From positions 1-5,939 of the forward strand of contig PXSX01000339.1 of the NCBI GenBank assembly GCA_003022655.1: a stretch of DNA of 5,939 nucleotides. Direction: 5' to 3'. The notes beneath the pieces were generated by a model, which searched no databases, was not told the origin of the DNA, and worked only from the letters and a program-made list of their open reading frames with translations. Shown piece after piece: positions 1 to 5,939 of the stretch. A program made the translations under genes and the position numbers. Position 1 is the stretch's first letter. Every line of letters begins with the position of its first letter. The DNA is from Bacteroidetes bacterium QH_1_64_81 (lineage in GTDB: Bacteria; Bacteroidota; Rhodothermia; Rhodothermales; Salinibacteraceae).

Positions 1-123
1 CCAGCGTCGGGCCAGGTGCTCGTTGATGTCATCGGGCGCGAGGGGAAGCTGGGCCGGGGCCCCTTCCAGAATGCCGACAATGGCCTCCCCGTGCGACTCG
101 CCGGCGGTCAGGTATCGAAGCAT
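1..123 (-). CDS. aroC: Chorismate synthase, N-terminal 41 codons (runs off window)
   Basis: Chorismate synthase catalyses the last step of the shikimate pathway, converting 5-enolpyruvylshikimate-3-phosphate to chorismate in the cytoplasm with reduced FMN. Read on the minus strand from the ATG at 123-121, the protein begins [12 protein letters not shown] and continues with [14 protein letters not shown]. This is the very characteristic AroC N-terminus: it contains the GESHG signature with the conserved early histidine (His11), followed by the short 'LEG.PA.LPL' segment. The start is fixed by this homology; there is no Shine-Dalgarno-like sequence upstream, as for most genes in this window. 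The remaining ~320 residues lie outside the window. It follows htrA in the same direction after 121 bp of repeat-rich DNA, so co-transcription is possible but not shown. Confidence 0.93.
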   Translation of the reverse strand, partial: MLRYLTAGESHGEAIVGILEGAPAQLPLAPDDINEHLARRW

Positions 124-130
124 ATATTCA

Positions 131-241
131 GTTGCAGGTTGGAAGGTTGAAGGTTGAACGTTGCGGGCCGGAGTCTGCTGAATGCATTCACCCGTACCAG
201 AACGAGAACATTCAATCTTCGAACGTCCTAACGTTCCAACG
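131..241. repeat. Facing arrays of degenerate 7-8 bp repeats (imperfect inverted repeat)
   Basis: Between the htrA stop and the aroC start there are two short degenerate arrays. The left one (131-163) has five GTTG cores at 131, 138, 146, 153 and 160, giving units close to GGTTGAA with a 7-8 bp period. The right one (210-241) has four octamers in strict 8-bp register with consensus TTCNAACG, ending 3 bp before the htrA stop codon. The right array read in reverse (CGTTNGAA) resembles the left, so together they form an imperfect inverted repeat around a ~46-bp loop. A transcript crossing it could fold into a long hairpin and might act as a 3'-end or spacer structure, but there is no classic T-tract. 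I infer an intergenic repeat family, which cannot be confirmed from a single copy. Confidence 0.6.
179..190. other. Perfect 12-bp palindrome
   Basis: TGAATGCATTCA is a perfect palindrome lying in the loop between the two repeat arrays, about 56 bp upstream of the aroC start. It could be a binding site for a dimeric regulator or the tip of a secondary hairpin. Nothing in the sequence decides this, and a 12-bp palindrome can arise by chance. Confidence 0.3.
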
Positions 242-244
242 CAA

Positions 245-1725
245 TCAGTCGATTTCGTAGAAGGCCGGGGTGCCGTCGCGGCGCTGCACCTGCACGAGGA
301 CCGATCCCGTCGTCTCCGCCAGGTGCTGCACCACGTCGGAGGGCGTTTCAATCCGAGTGTCGCCGAGGCGAGTAATCACGACATTGCGGGGGAGTCCCGC
401 GGCAGCGGCCCGGCCGCCACTCTCGACGTATGCCACATACGCCCCTCCGTCCACCCCGAACGTAGAGGCCTCGGCGTCCGAAAGCGCACGGAGGCCAATA
501 CTCCACCCATCGATCTCCGTGACGGCCGTGTCGTTCTGTTGATTGTCGGGGGGCTGGTACTCGGGAGACTCCGATCCGGAGGACGGCCCGGAGCGAAGAT
601 CGCTCAGCCACTCCTGGTACACGGACGTATCTTCTCCCATGAGCGTCACCTCAAGGGTTCGATTAATACCGTCCCGCCACACGCCAACGGTGACCGTGTC
701 GCCCGGTCGACGGCGGGCAATTCTCGCAAACCCGCTCGGTCTGCCGCACTGCTGGGCTGAACCTCTTCGATGTAGACTCCGCGGATGTCGTCGAGGCCGA
801 GCTTGTCGGCCCGCTCCGCGTCCACCGGACGAATGCTGACCCCCAAGTAGCCCCGCCGCACCTCCCCGTATGCGATGAGATCGGTACTCACCCGCTCCAC
901 CAGGGCCGACGGAATCGCAAATCCGTAGCCCTCGGTCCGCCGACTCCGACTAGCGATGGCGGTGTTGATGCCCACGAGCTCCCCCTGAAGATTTACGAGC
1001 GCTCCCCCCGAGTTGCCGGGATTGATGGCAGCGTCGGTCTGGATAAAGCTCTCGACCCGGAACTGGTCTTCGATGATCCGGAGCTGGCGCCCCAGGGCAC
1101 TCACAATGCCGGCCGTGACTGTGGAGGTGAGTTGCAGCGGATTGCCGACCGCCACGACCCAGTTGCCTACCTGAACGCGATCGGAGTTTCCGAAGGGGAC
1201 GGCGGGAAACGCCCCCTCCCCGTCGATCTTGATCACGGCGAGGTCCGTCGAGGAATCCCTGCCCACAATGCGGGCATCGAACTCTCGCTTGTCGGCCAAG
1301 CGCACCCGAATGCGCTCCGCGCCCTCTACGACGTGATTGTTCGTCACGATGTACCCGTTCGGGCTGATGAGCACGCCGCTTCCCAGGCTCTCTTCCGGGC
1401 GTCCGAGGGGGGATTGCCCCGCGGAGCCCTCTCCGGATTCGACGCGGATGGAGACGACCCCGGCGGTCACCTGCTGGGCCACGTCGCGGAACAGCTGGTT
1501 GAGGGCCGCGGGCGGCGGTCCTTCTTCCGTCCACTCGCTCGGGACCGATGCGGTTTGAGTCGTGCCGGCCTGTTCTGTCGTCCCCACGCGCTGGACAACT
1601 CGGGTCACCGAGGATGTGTCTGGGTCCTCGTCCACGATCAGCATGACGAAGATTCCTCCCAGCAGCCCCACTAGCACGAGGCCGATCCCAGCGAGGAACC
1701 GTGCAATACGCCTCGACAGAGACAT
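245..1725 (-). pseudogene. htrA: HtrA/Deg family serine protease, two PDZ domains, frameshifted by an internal deletion in PDZ1
   Basis: This is a periplasmic or envelope trypsin-like protease/chaperone that degrades misfolded exported proteins. The first frame starts at ATG 1725-1723, directly preceded by an in-frame TGA. It has an N-terminal membrane anchor or signal (about residues 9-31), a linker, then the protease domain with the complete catalytic triad: His131 in TNNHVV, Asp161 in STDLAV and Ser239 in GNSGG. PDZ1 begins near residue 293 (YLGVSIRP) and runs to AADRAGL (residue 333, codon at 729-727). There the homologous frame switches and continues with ARIARRRPGDTVTVGVWRDG through a second PDZ domain (GWSIGL to QVQRRDG) to a TGA at 247-245. 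Between the two halves about 20 residues expected in PDZ1 are absent, so this is a deletion rather than a simple slip. The equivalent segment is present in PDZ2 ([19 protein letters not shown]). As written, the product would keep the protease domain but end with 26 unrelated residues after Leu333 (stop near 646) and lose PDZ2. A sequencing or assembly error is possible. Confidence 0.88.
700..730 (-). other. Frame-switch/deletion junction in htrA PDZ1
   Basis: On the minus strand the upstream frame reads AADRAGLRE up to about 723, and the downstream frame reads FARIARRRPGDTV starting at 730. The two readings share TTTGCGAGAATT. 'AGLRE' is a normal beginning for 'AGLREGD...' and 'ARIARRRPGDTV' is a normal approach to the last PDZ strands. 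The shared GCGAGAA could therefore be the remnant of two short direct repeats whose recombination removed the DNA between them. That mechanism is inference; the frame change itself is seen directly. Confidence 0.75.
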
Positions 1726-1737
1726 TCAGAAAACGGT

Positions 1738-1760
1738 GACAAATGGAGAACAGTTGGTTC
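1738..1760 (-). promoter_or_regulatory. Possible ECF-sigma-like promoter of htrA
   Basis: Upstream of htrA on the minus strand, GAACC (1760-1756) is followed after 15 bp by GTC (1740-1738). The arrangement GAAC-N15/16-GTC is typical of extracytoplasmic-function sigma factors, which control htrA/degP genes in many bacteria. The implied transcript would start only a few bases before the ATG, making it almost leaderless. The match is short and could be chance. The rest of the kinase-htrA spacer (1726-1946) shows only short hairpins, namely CCCC-tgc-GGGG at 1803-1813 and GGGAA-gcag-TTCCC at 1879-1892, neither with a T-tract. Confidence 0.22.
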
Positions 1761-1946
1761 ACTCTCCACCTCAATTTTGAAGAATTGTTTCGGTCCGGCG
1801 GTCCCCTGCGGGGCGAATGGAGCGCCGAGCCTCCCTCATCGTGTGAAGCGACTGCGACGATTTGGGGCCGACCCGCTCGGGAAGCAGTTCCCCTGTCCCT
1901 GATTCCTAGAGGCCCCCTGCACGACCATTGCCCGTCGCGGCAAGCC

Positions 1947-4900
1947 TCACTCCGTCTCCCCCGTCCGCGAGGCATTCGTCTCCGAGGACATTTTCGAGGA
2001 GCGAGGAAATTCCACCGTAAAGGTGCTCCCTTCCCCCTTCTCCGTTTCGACGTGGATGGTCCCATCCATCTGCTCGGCCAGACGCGCCGAGATGGCGAGG
2101 CCGAGTCCATTCCCCTCGTACGTCCGCGCCCGCCCCCGGGACTCTTGCTTAAATTCGTCGAAGAGGTTCGGGAGAAAGTCCTCGTCGATGCCGATGCCCG
2201 TGTCCTCCACCTCAACGTATACCTGGCCGTTGGTGCGGCCGGCGGAGATGGCGACGTGGCCGTCGTGGGTGTACTTGATGGCGTTCTCCACCAAGTTCCG
2301 CACGATCTGCTCGAGGTATTGCTCGTCGACATCGGCCTGCACGGGCGTGTCCGGCGTGTCGACCCGGACGGACAGGCCCTTTTCCTCCGCGTCGTCCCGA
2401 AGGTCCAACGCCACGCGGCGCGCACACTCATCAAGGGGCGTTGGGGTCAGCTCCAGATCTTCCTCCCCCGACCGAAGCATCGACAGGTCGAGGAGGGCGT
2501 TCAGCGTCCGTTTTAGCCGCTGCCCGTTCGCCTCGATCATGTCTAGGAACTCTTCCTGCTCGTCTGTCACCATGTCCCGCAGCACTTCGAGCGCCCCCAG
2601 AATGTTGGTGAGCGGGGTGCGCAACTCGTGCGAGGTGGTGGCCAGGAAGTCTTCCTTGAGGCGATTGGCCTCGCGGAGCCGCTCGTTGGCCTTCTTGAGC
2701 CGCTCGGCAACCACGCGCTCGCGCTCCAACTTTCGCACCCGCTCTTGCGCACGCCGATTTTCCTCCTTGATCTGGTAGTACCGCCGATAGCCAAGGGCGA
2801 GGGCGAGGAACGCGACGCCGTAAGCGAAGAGGGCCCACCTCGACCGAAACCACGGAGGCCGAATGTGGAGGGGTAGCATTCCCACCTCGCTCACCTGGCC
2901 CCGATCATTGCGGGCCTGAACGCGGAAGCGGTAGGTCCCCTCCCAGAGATCTCGGTATCGCTGGCTCGCCTCGGTCGTCCAGTCGGTCCACTGGTCCACG
3001 GTGCCGTAGAGCGGGGCCCCTACGTCGACGCGCAGGTCCCGGCCGTACGGGACCGTCAGTGTGGATTCATTGGCGGGACCGGAGCTGTGCCCCCCATACA
3101 CGATCCGCCCCCTGCGAAGCGTCGTCACCTGGCGCACGCGGGCCGAGAAGTCGGCCGTCGGAGGCTCGATGTCGCGACCCTGTCCCAATGCGTACCGGAA
3201 GAGCCGTCGCCCGTCACCAAGCCACACTGTGCCCTCTCGGCCAACGGAAAGAGTGGGCCTTTCCGACTTCGGGAATTGAAGTGGATCGACCGCCTTCCAC
3301 TGGTATGACCCATCCTCTCTCCGTTTTCCCCAGAAGACGCGCTTCTTCAGGACCACCCAGAGCTTTTCCCCTACATTTTCGATCGCCTCAACCGTAAGCG
3401 TGTCTGCACCCTCAATGTCAGGCAGAAGTGACGGGCGACGGGTAAACTGCCAGGCCTCAGGCGCCTGATCCGCGTCATCAATCTGAAAGAGGCCCTTTTT
3501 CGAAACGACGGTGACACGTCCATCAACGACCTCCATCCCTTTGTATCCCCGAGGAAGCCCGTCTTGCTCGCCGTATCGCGTCGTCGACTTGGCGCGCCGA
3601 CCGTCGGCCGCCAAAGCGACTCGAAGGACCTCGCCGCTGAACGTGCTCGCCCATAAGGTTCCCTCGTCCTCCATCGCGAGGTCCCGCACTTCCTCCTGGA
3701 TTTCCTCGATCGAGAACGGACGCCATCCATCCTGCGTCCGCCTCACGCCCTTCAGCCCCGAATTCGATCCCGCGTAGACGATGTCTCCGTCCCTCGCCTT
3801 CAGAAGGTGGTTTGTAACCGACCAACTAACATCCTCCCGCTTGCTACGTGGGCTGATCTGATACACCCCGTTTTCCTGAGTACCGGCAAGCAGGGTTTCC
3901 CCAACAGACAGCATGTCCTGAGCTAGGGGAAGGTCTCCCCATTTCTCGAAAGAAGCACTTCGCCCACCGAGCATCTGTTTATCTTGCCCCTTGAGCACGT
4001 ATAGCCCGCTCCCTGTTGCCACGTACGTCGTATCTCTGTGCTCTCGGATGCTACGGACCGTACCGTCGAGGCCGGTGCGCTCGTCGTGGATGGTCAGGGG
4101 CGCATTCAGATCCGCCCGGAACACCCCCCCGCTATTGAGCGCCATCCACAGCTGTCCCTCCCTGTCCGCGTACACGTGGTTTACGACGGGGTCGGGAAGT
4201 CCAGATGAGCCATCCAGCACGCGCACGATCTGCCCCGCGGCGTCGATGACGACGACTCCCCCTCCGAGCGTTGCCAGCGCATACCGATCTCCAGGAAGCC
4301 GGCATCCGTGGTACAAATCGTTCTCTTGAAGGTACGATGTGAGTTCGGGAGCGAAAGAGCGGAACGTTTCCCCGTCGTGCAGCAAGAGGCCCCTCTTCTG
4401 CGTGCCGATGAGCAGATCGCCGCTCGGGTGGCGGGCCGTCATGTAGATCGGAGTTTTCGGAATCGTCTCAAGTCCCGGTACGGGGTTCAGCGAGTCGCCC
4501 TCCAACCGGAGCAGTCCCCTCTCAGAGTCGCGGACGTGGAGCGTCCCGTCGACGGCGAACGACGTGTGGAAGCCCGCCTCGCTGGTCCAGGTCGTGATCT
4601 TAGTTCCGTCCCATCGGAAGAGGCGTTTGTTGGTCTGATAGTAAACCCCCTCGTCCAAGACGTGCGTCCCCCATACGTCTTCGAAGTCGCGCTCGTCCTC
4701 GGGAATATGCTCGTAGAACGACGTGTAGCGGAGCACGCCCCGCGGCCGTGGGGATGAGGCGCCACCGCTCGCCGTCGTACTGCAGGACGCCGTCGTTATT
4801 TGCGACGTAGATCAGACCCTGGTCGTCCTGGACAACCCCCCAGTTCTGGGGATCCTGCTGGTACTCCGGCGGGGCGTAGTGCTCACTCGGAAACGGAATG

Positions 4901-4992
4901 CCGAACTCCTCTTGTCCTCCCGACTGCCCAGCGGCAATACGGACTCCCGCCAAAAGCAGAAGAAGTGTAACTTTTATCCACTTACGTGTCAT
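1947..4992 (-). pseudogene. Periplasmic beta-propeller sensor histidine kinase (HTCS-like, no response regulator), frameshifted near its 5' end
   Basis: This is an inner-membrane two-component sensor kinase. The first frame (ATG 4992-4990) gives a Sec signal peptide (KVTLLLLLAGVRIAAG, about residues 7-22) and the first propeller repeat (GVVQDDQGLIYVANNDGVLQ), reaching PTAAG at residue 85. The frame then switches near 4740 and continues for 929 codons (numbered from the GTG at 4736). These contain Reg_prop-type beta-propeller repeats (to ~520), a Y_Y_Y domain (about 555-628), one transmembrane helix (about 634-650), a charged coiled coil (655-697), the HisKA H-box SHELRTPL with phospho-acceptor His703, the N-box NLVENAIKYT (814-823), DTGIGID (845-851), the F-box LFDEF and the G2 box GNGLGL (875-880). 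The protein ends ~30 residues after the ATPase domain, so it has no receiver or AraC-type domain and must signal to a separate regulator. About 25-30 propeller residues seem missing at the junction. As written, the signal peptide is out of frame with the kinase. An AGG 5 bp before the ATG may serve as ribosome binding site. htrA lies 221 bp downstream. Confidence 0.9.
4737..4750 (-). other. Frame-switch/deletion junction in the kinase propeller
   Basis: Minus-strand reading goes from WRLIPTAAG in the first frame to GVLRYTSFYEH in the second, through the GC-only stretch GGCCGCGGGGCG. In propeller kinases of this type, the segment after 'RLIPTANG' normally continues through a strand of the type 'VRSLAVD..G.VYVGA..EFGYLAPD..G' before 'LRY.SL'. 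That portion is absent here. I infer a deletion of about 25-30 codons plus a change of frame; the exact size needs a homologue. Confidence 0.7.
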
Positions 4993-4997
4993 AACTA

Positions 4998-5033
4998 CCT
5001 ATATCATGAGAAAAACCTATATCATGAGAAAAA
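4998..5033. repeat. Perfect 18-bp tandem duplication upstream of the kinase start
   Basis: CCTATATCATGAGAAAAA occurs twice head to tail (4998-5015 and 5016-5033) with no mismatch. The nearer copy ends 5 bp from the kinase ATG (4992). On the kinase's strand its last bases (AGG) are in ribosome-binding position, and each copy contains TCATGA and TATAGG. The repeat is much more AT-rich than its surroundings. It may duplicate part of a promoter or an operator, and a change in copy number would change spacing upstream of the gene. Function is unproven. Confidence 0.85.
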
Positions 5034-5062
5034 TCCGCATAGGATCTTGCAATCCCGCTCAG

Positions 5063-5220
5063 AAGCTGTTTGGCAAACGCTCTGCGGCCTGCGACTTCGT
5101 GAATCTCGCGCAAAATGGCTTCTGCATTCGCCTGGTAGCCCCACTACAAGGCTCATTCGGACGCCATTTTGCGACATCACCCACTGCGTCTCGGCTTCGC
5201 ATCAATCCACCAAACAGCTT
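5063..5220. mobile_element. MITE-like foldback element with imperfect ~76-bp inverted arms
   Basis: The stretch is one long imperfect palindrome centred at about 5141. The outer tips are a perfect 11-bp inverted repeat (AAGCTGTTTGG at 5063-5073, its complement at 5210-5220). An inner perfect 11-bp pair (CGCAAAATGGC at 5109-5119, complement at 5163-5173) sits at almost the same distance from each tip (46 and 47 bp). The apex CCTGGTAG/CTACAAGG (5131-5138/5144-5151) closes around a 5-base loop. Aligned by eye, the arms agree at roughly 70% of positions. There is no open reading frame of note inside, so it fits a non-autonomous miniature transposable element or a transposase-less remnant of an insertion sequence. 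I cannot name the family. No clear target duplication is visible at the tips, which suggests an old insertion or wrongly judged ends. It sits in the divergent promoter region of the kinase and lipoprotein genes. Confidence 0.6.
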
Positions 5221-5274
5221 TATTTAAGAGACGTCTTTCCACCGCTAATTTCATCCCAACAATCCCGTAGTCCC

Positions 5275-5502
5275 ATGGAACATTCTTCCTCCACCACCCT
5301 CGGTTCCTTCTTTACCGCCACCCTTCTTGCCGGCGCCATTCTGCTCGGCGGCTGCAGTGACAGCCTCACCGGCGTGACGCCGCCGACCGCCGAGGAGGAC
5401 GTGTACCAATCCGGCTGCCAATCACAACACGTCCGACCAAGATTAGCTTATTGTCTCCTGCACAGTCTGTCCGCTGATCACATATTTTGTGTTTCGCCAT
5501 GA
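5275..5502 (+). CDS. Tiny lipoprotein, possibly frameshifted in its second half
   Basis: The protein starts at ATG 5275 and carries a clear lipoprotein signal: a hydrophobic stretch (about residues 9-25) followed by the lipobox LLGGC with Cys27 as the lipidated residue. The mature part would be a short SDSLTGVTPPTAEEDV tail. As read, the frame continues to a TGA at 5500-5502 (75 residues) and overlaps the next gene by ATGA. After about 5400, however, the codons become AT-ending and rare (AGA, TTA, ATA, TGT), unlike the rest. The +1 frame over 5403-5443 reads TNPAANHNTSDQD with better codons and stops at TAG 5444-5446. The true product may therefore be a ~55-60 residue lipoprotein with a frame error near 5400-5412, leaving an AT-richer spacer before the next gene. 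The family is not recognised, and no Shine-Dalgarno is visible. Confidence 0.6.
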   Translation: MEHSSSTTLGSFFTATLLAGAILLGGCSDSLTGVTPPTAEEDVYQSGCQSQHVRPRLAYCLLHSLSADHIFCVSP

Positions 5503-5726
5503 TTGATTCCCCCACCCTCAAGGCCCTCGCCTCGACGATTGCTACGTTCGCGGTCATCGTCGCTATCGGGGCCTTCACGAGCGCCATTGGTCAGGACACG
5601 GCGCCGCGCGCCACGGCGCCGGCGGCGAGTCCGTACGAGAACGTTGATGCGGAGGCCAACACGGCGACCCACAATCGCCCGGATCGGCCTGCACCGTCTA
5701 CGGAGGCCGTCCATAACACTCCGTAG
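5499..5726 (+). CDS. Small exported or membrane-anchored protein, unknown function
   Basis: The 75-residue protein starts at ATG 5499. An in-frame TTG at 5487 is an alternative, but the ATG is preferred because the bases before it look non-coding. A hydrophobic segment of about 20 residues (residues 9-28, LASTIATFAVIVAIGAF) is preceded by a single lysine. It could be a weak signal peptide cleaved near TSAIG/QD or an uncleaved anchor. The rest is a low-complexity hydrophilic tail rich in Ala, Pro, Thr and Asn, with no cysteine. Codons end mostly in G or C, consistent with a genuine gene of this genome. It overlaps the lipoprotein frame by 4 bp as written, or follows it by ~52 bp if that gene ends at 5446. 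I do not recognise a family. Confidence 0.6.
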   Translation: MIDSPTLKALASTIATFAVIVAIGAFTSAIGQDTAPRATAPAASPYENVDAEANTATHNRPDRPAPSTEAVHNTP

Positions 5727-5729
5727 CAA

Positions 5730-5765
5730 GGAGCGGTGATGGATTTCTGTTTGCCCTTCCGCTCC
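5730..5765. terminator. 7-bp inverted repeat after the small-protein gene (weak terminator candidate)
   Basis: GGAGCGG (5730-5736) and its exact complement CCGCTCC (5759-5765) flank a 22-base loop, beginning 3 bp after the stop codon of the small exported protein. There is no T-tract after the stem and the loop is long, so an intrinsic terminator is only a possibility. Confidence 0.25.
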
Positions 5766-5813
5766 GGGACCCTCGTTCGGCGCGTTCGCGTAGGGCGTAC
5801 CGCTGAGCTTCTC

Positions 5814-5832
5814 ACTGGTTCTGCGAACCGGT
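5814..5832. promoter_or_regulatory. Hairpin/palindrome upstream of the deacetylase gene
   Basis: ACTGGTTCTGCGAACCGGT forms an 8-bp stem (one G-U pair as RNA) around a 3-base loop, ending 22 bp before the deacetylase ATG. It could be an operator or an RNA hairpin in the leader. There is no supporting second copy in the window. Confidence 0.3.
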
Positions 5833-5854
5833 CCGTACGTCCACGACGACTCGA

Positions 5855-5939
5855 ATGCGTGCCAGCTACTGCGACGGCTACTACGTGCCTCTCCCCGAGG
5901 GGCATCCCTTCCCGATGGCGAAGTTTCCGGCCCTGCACC
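5855..5939 (+). CDS. Histone deacetylase family (AcuC-like) enzyme, first 28 codons (runs off window)
   Basis: The visible N-terminus MRASYCDGYYVPLPEGHPFP, followed by MAKF, matches the start typical of bacterial class I/II-like histone deacetylase family proteins. In these the first strand is followed by a conserved 'LPEGH.FPM.K' segment, upstream of the zinc-binding catalytic core that removes acetyl groups from lysines or small amides. The core residues lie beyond the window edge, so activity cannot be judged. The ATG at 5855 is the only start available, because an in-frame TGA lies at 5804-5806 with no ATG or GTG between. No Shine-Dalgarno is visible. It follows the small exported protein gene by 128 bp in the same direction. 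Confidence 0.75.
   Translation, partial: MRASYCDGYYVPLPEGHPFPMAKFPALH

Noticed and set aside
131..241. CRISPR array
   Set aside because: The repeat units are only 7-8 bp, degenerate and directly abutting, without unique spacers. No cas genes are in the window.
700..730. Programmed ribosomal frameshift in htrA
   Set aside because: A frameshift would not explain the missing PDZ1 core residues, and there is no slippery heptamer followed by an obvious structure. A deletion fits better.
182..760. Plus-strand open frame of 192 codons opposite the htrA 3' part
   Set aside because: It is antisense to PDZ2 and the junction, arginine-rich and without any motif.
950..2434. Long minus-strand open frame of 494 codons spanning the kinase 3' end and the htrA 5' end
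   Set aside because: It is very rich in Arg, Gly, Pro and Ser and overlaps, out of frame, the well-supported kinase ATPase domain and the HtrA protease domain. It is a shadow of GC-rich coding DNA.
1743..2516. Plus-strand open frame of 257 codons
   Set aside because: It lies antisense to the conserved kinase catalytic domain, and its residues mirror those codons. No recognisable domain.
1947..4992. Hybrid two-component system with fused receiver and AraC domains
   Set aside because: The coding frame stops about 30 residues after the ATPase G2 region, and no receiver or helix-turn-helix sequence follows in any frame of the 221-bp spacer.
5050..5267. CAATCCCG direct repeat at 5050-5057 and 5260-5267 as target-site duplication of the foldback element
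   Set aside because: The left copy is 5 bp and the right copy about 39 bp from the element tips, so they do not flank the same ends. Likely coincidence.
5478..5490. Bacteroidota-type -7 promoter box (TATTTTG) upstream of the small exported protein
   Set aside because: It is one base short of TAnnTTTG, no suitable -33 element is found at the right distance, and it lies only ~10 bp from the start codon.
4879..5502. Plus-strand open frame crossing the kinase 5' end, the tandem repeat, the foldback element and the lipoprotein
   Set aside because: It merely links unrelated segments. Only its last 75 codons (from ATG 5275) show a lipoprotein signal, and that portion is annotated separately.

Overview
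The window looks like chromosomal DNA from a GC-rich, probably halophilic member of the Rhodothermota (Salinibacter-like), a lineage close to Bacteroidota. Three things suggest this: acidic proteins with GC-ending codons, a histidine kinase with the periplasmic beta-propeller/Y_Y_Y architecture typical of Bacteroidota-type bacteria, and mostly absent Shine-Dalgarno sequences. The assignment is an inference from style, not from a marker gene.

Layout. The minus strand carries a possible cluster running right to left: a large propeller-type sensor histidine kinase (4992-1947), an HtrA/Deg family envelope serine protease (1725-245), and the first 41 codons of chorismate synthase aroC (123-1, leaving the window). 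The plus strand carries, left to right, a tiny lipoprotein (from 5275), a second tiny exported or membrane-anchored protein (5499-5726) and the first 28 codons of a histone-deacetylase-family (AcuC-like) enzyme (from 5855). The region between the divergent kinase and lipoprotein genes (4993-5274) contains no gene. It holds a perfect 18-bp tandem duplication beside the kinase start codon and a ~158-bp imperfect foldback (MITE-like) element.

The most unusual feature is that both large genes are broken in the same way. In the protease the reading frame changes at about 700-730, and roughly 20 residues of the first PDZ domain (the 'GDVI..LNG.P' core) are missing at that point. In the kinase the frame changes at about 4737-4750, in the first propeller blade region, and again roughly 25-30 residues appear to be missing. 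Both therefore look like short internal deletions of a length not divisible by three, rather than one-base errors. The small lipoprotein may be a third case: its good codon usage moves to the +1 frame near 5400-5412 and stops at 5444-5446. This could be real gene decay at the locus or an assembly artefact that drops short GC-rich segments. The sequence alone cannot separate the two.

How the genes could work together. If intact, the kinase would sense a periplasmic ligand and signal to an unlinked response regulator, because neither a receiver domain nor a DNA-binding domain is fused to it. HtrA would perform envelope protein quality control. aroC and the deacetylase are metabolic neighbours with no evident functional link. 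I see no rRNA, tRNA, CRISPR array or complete insertion sequence, and no convincing new multi-gene system.
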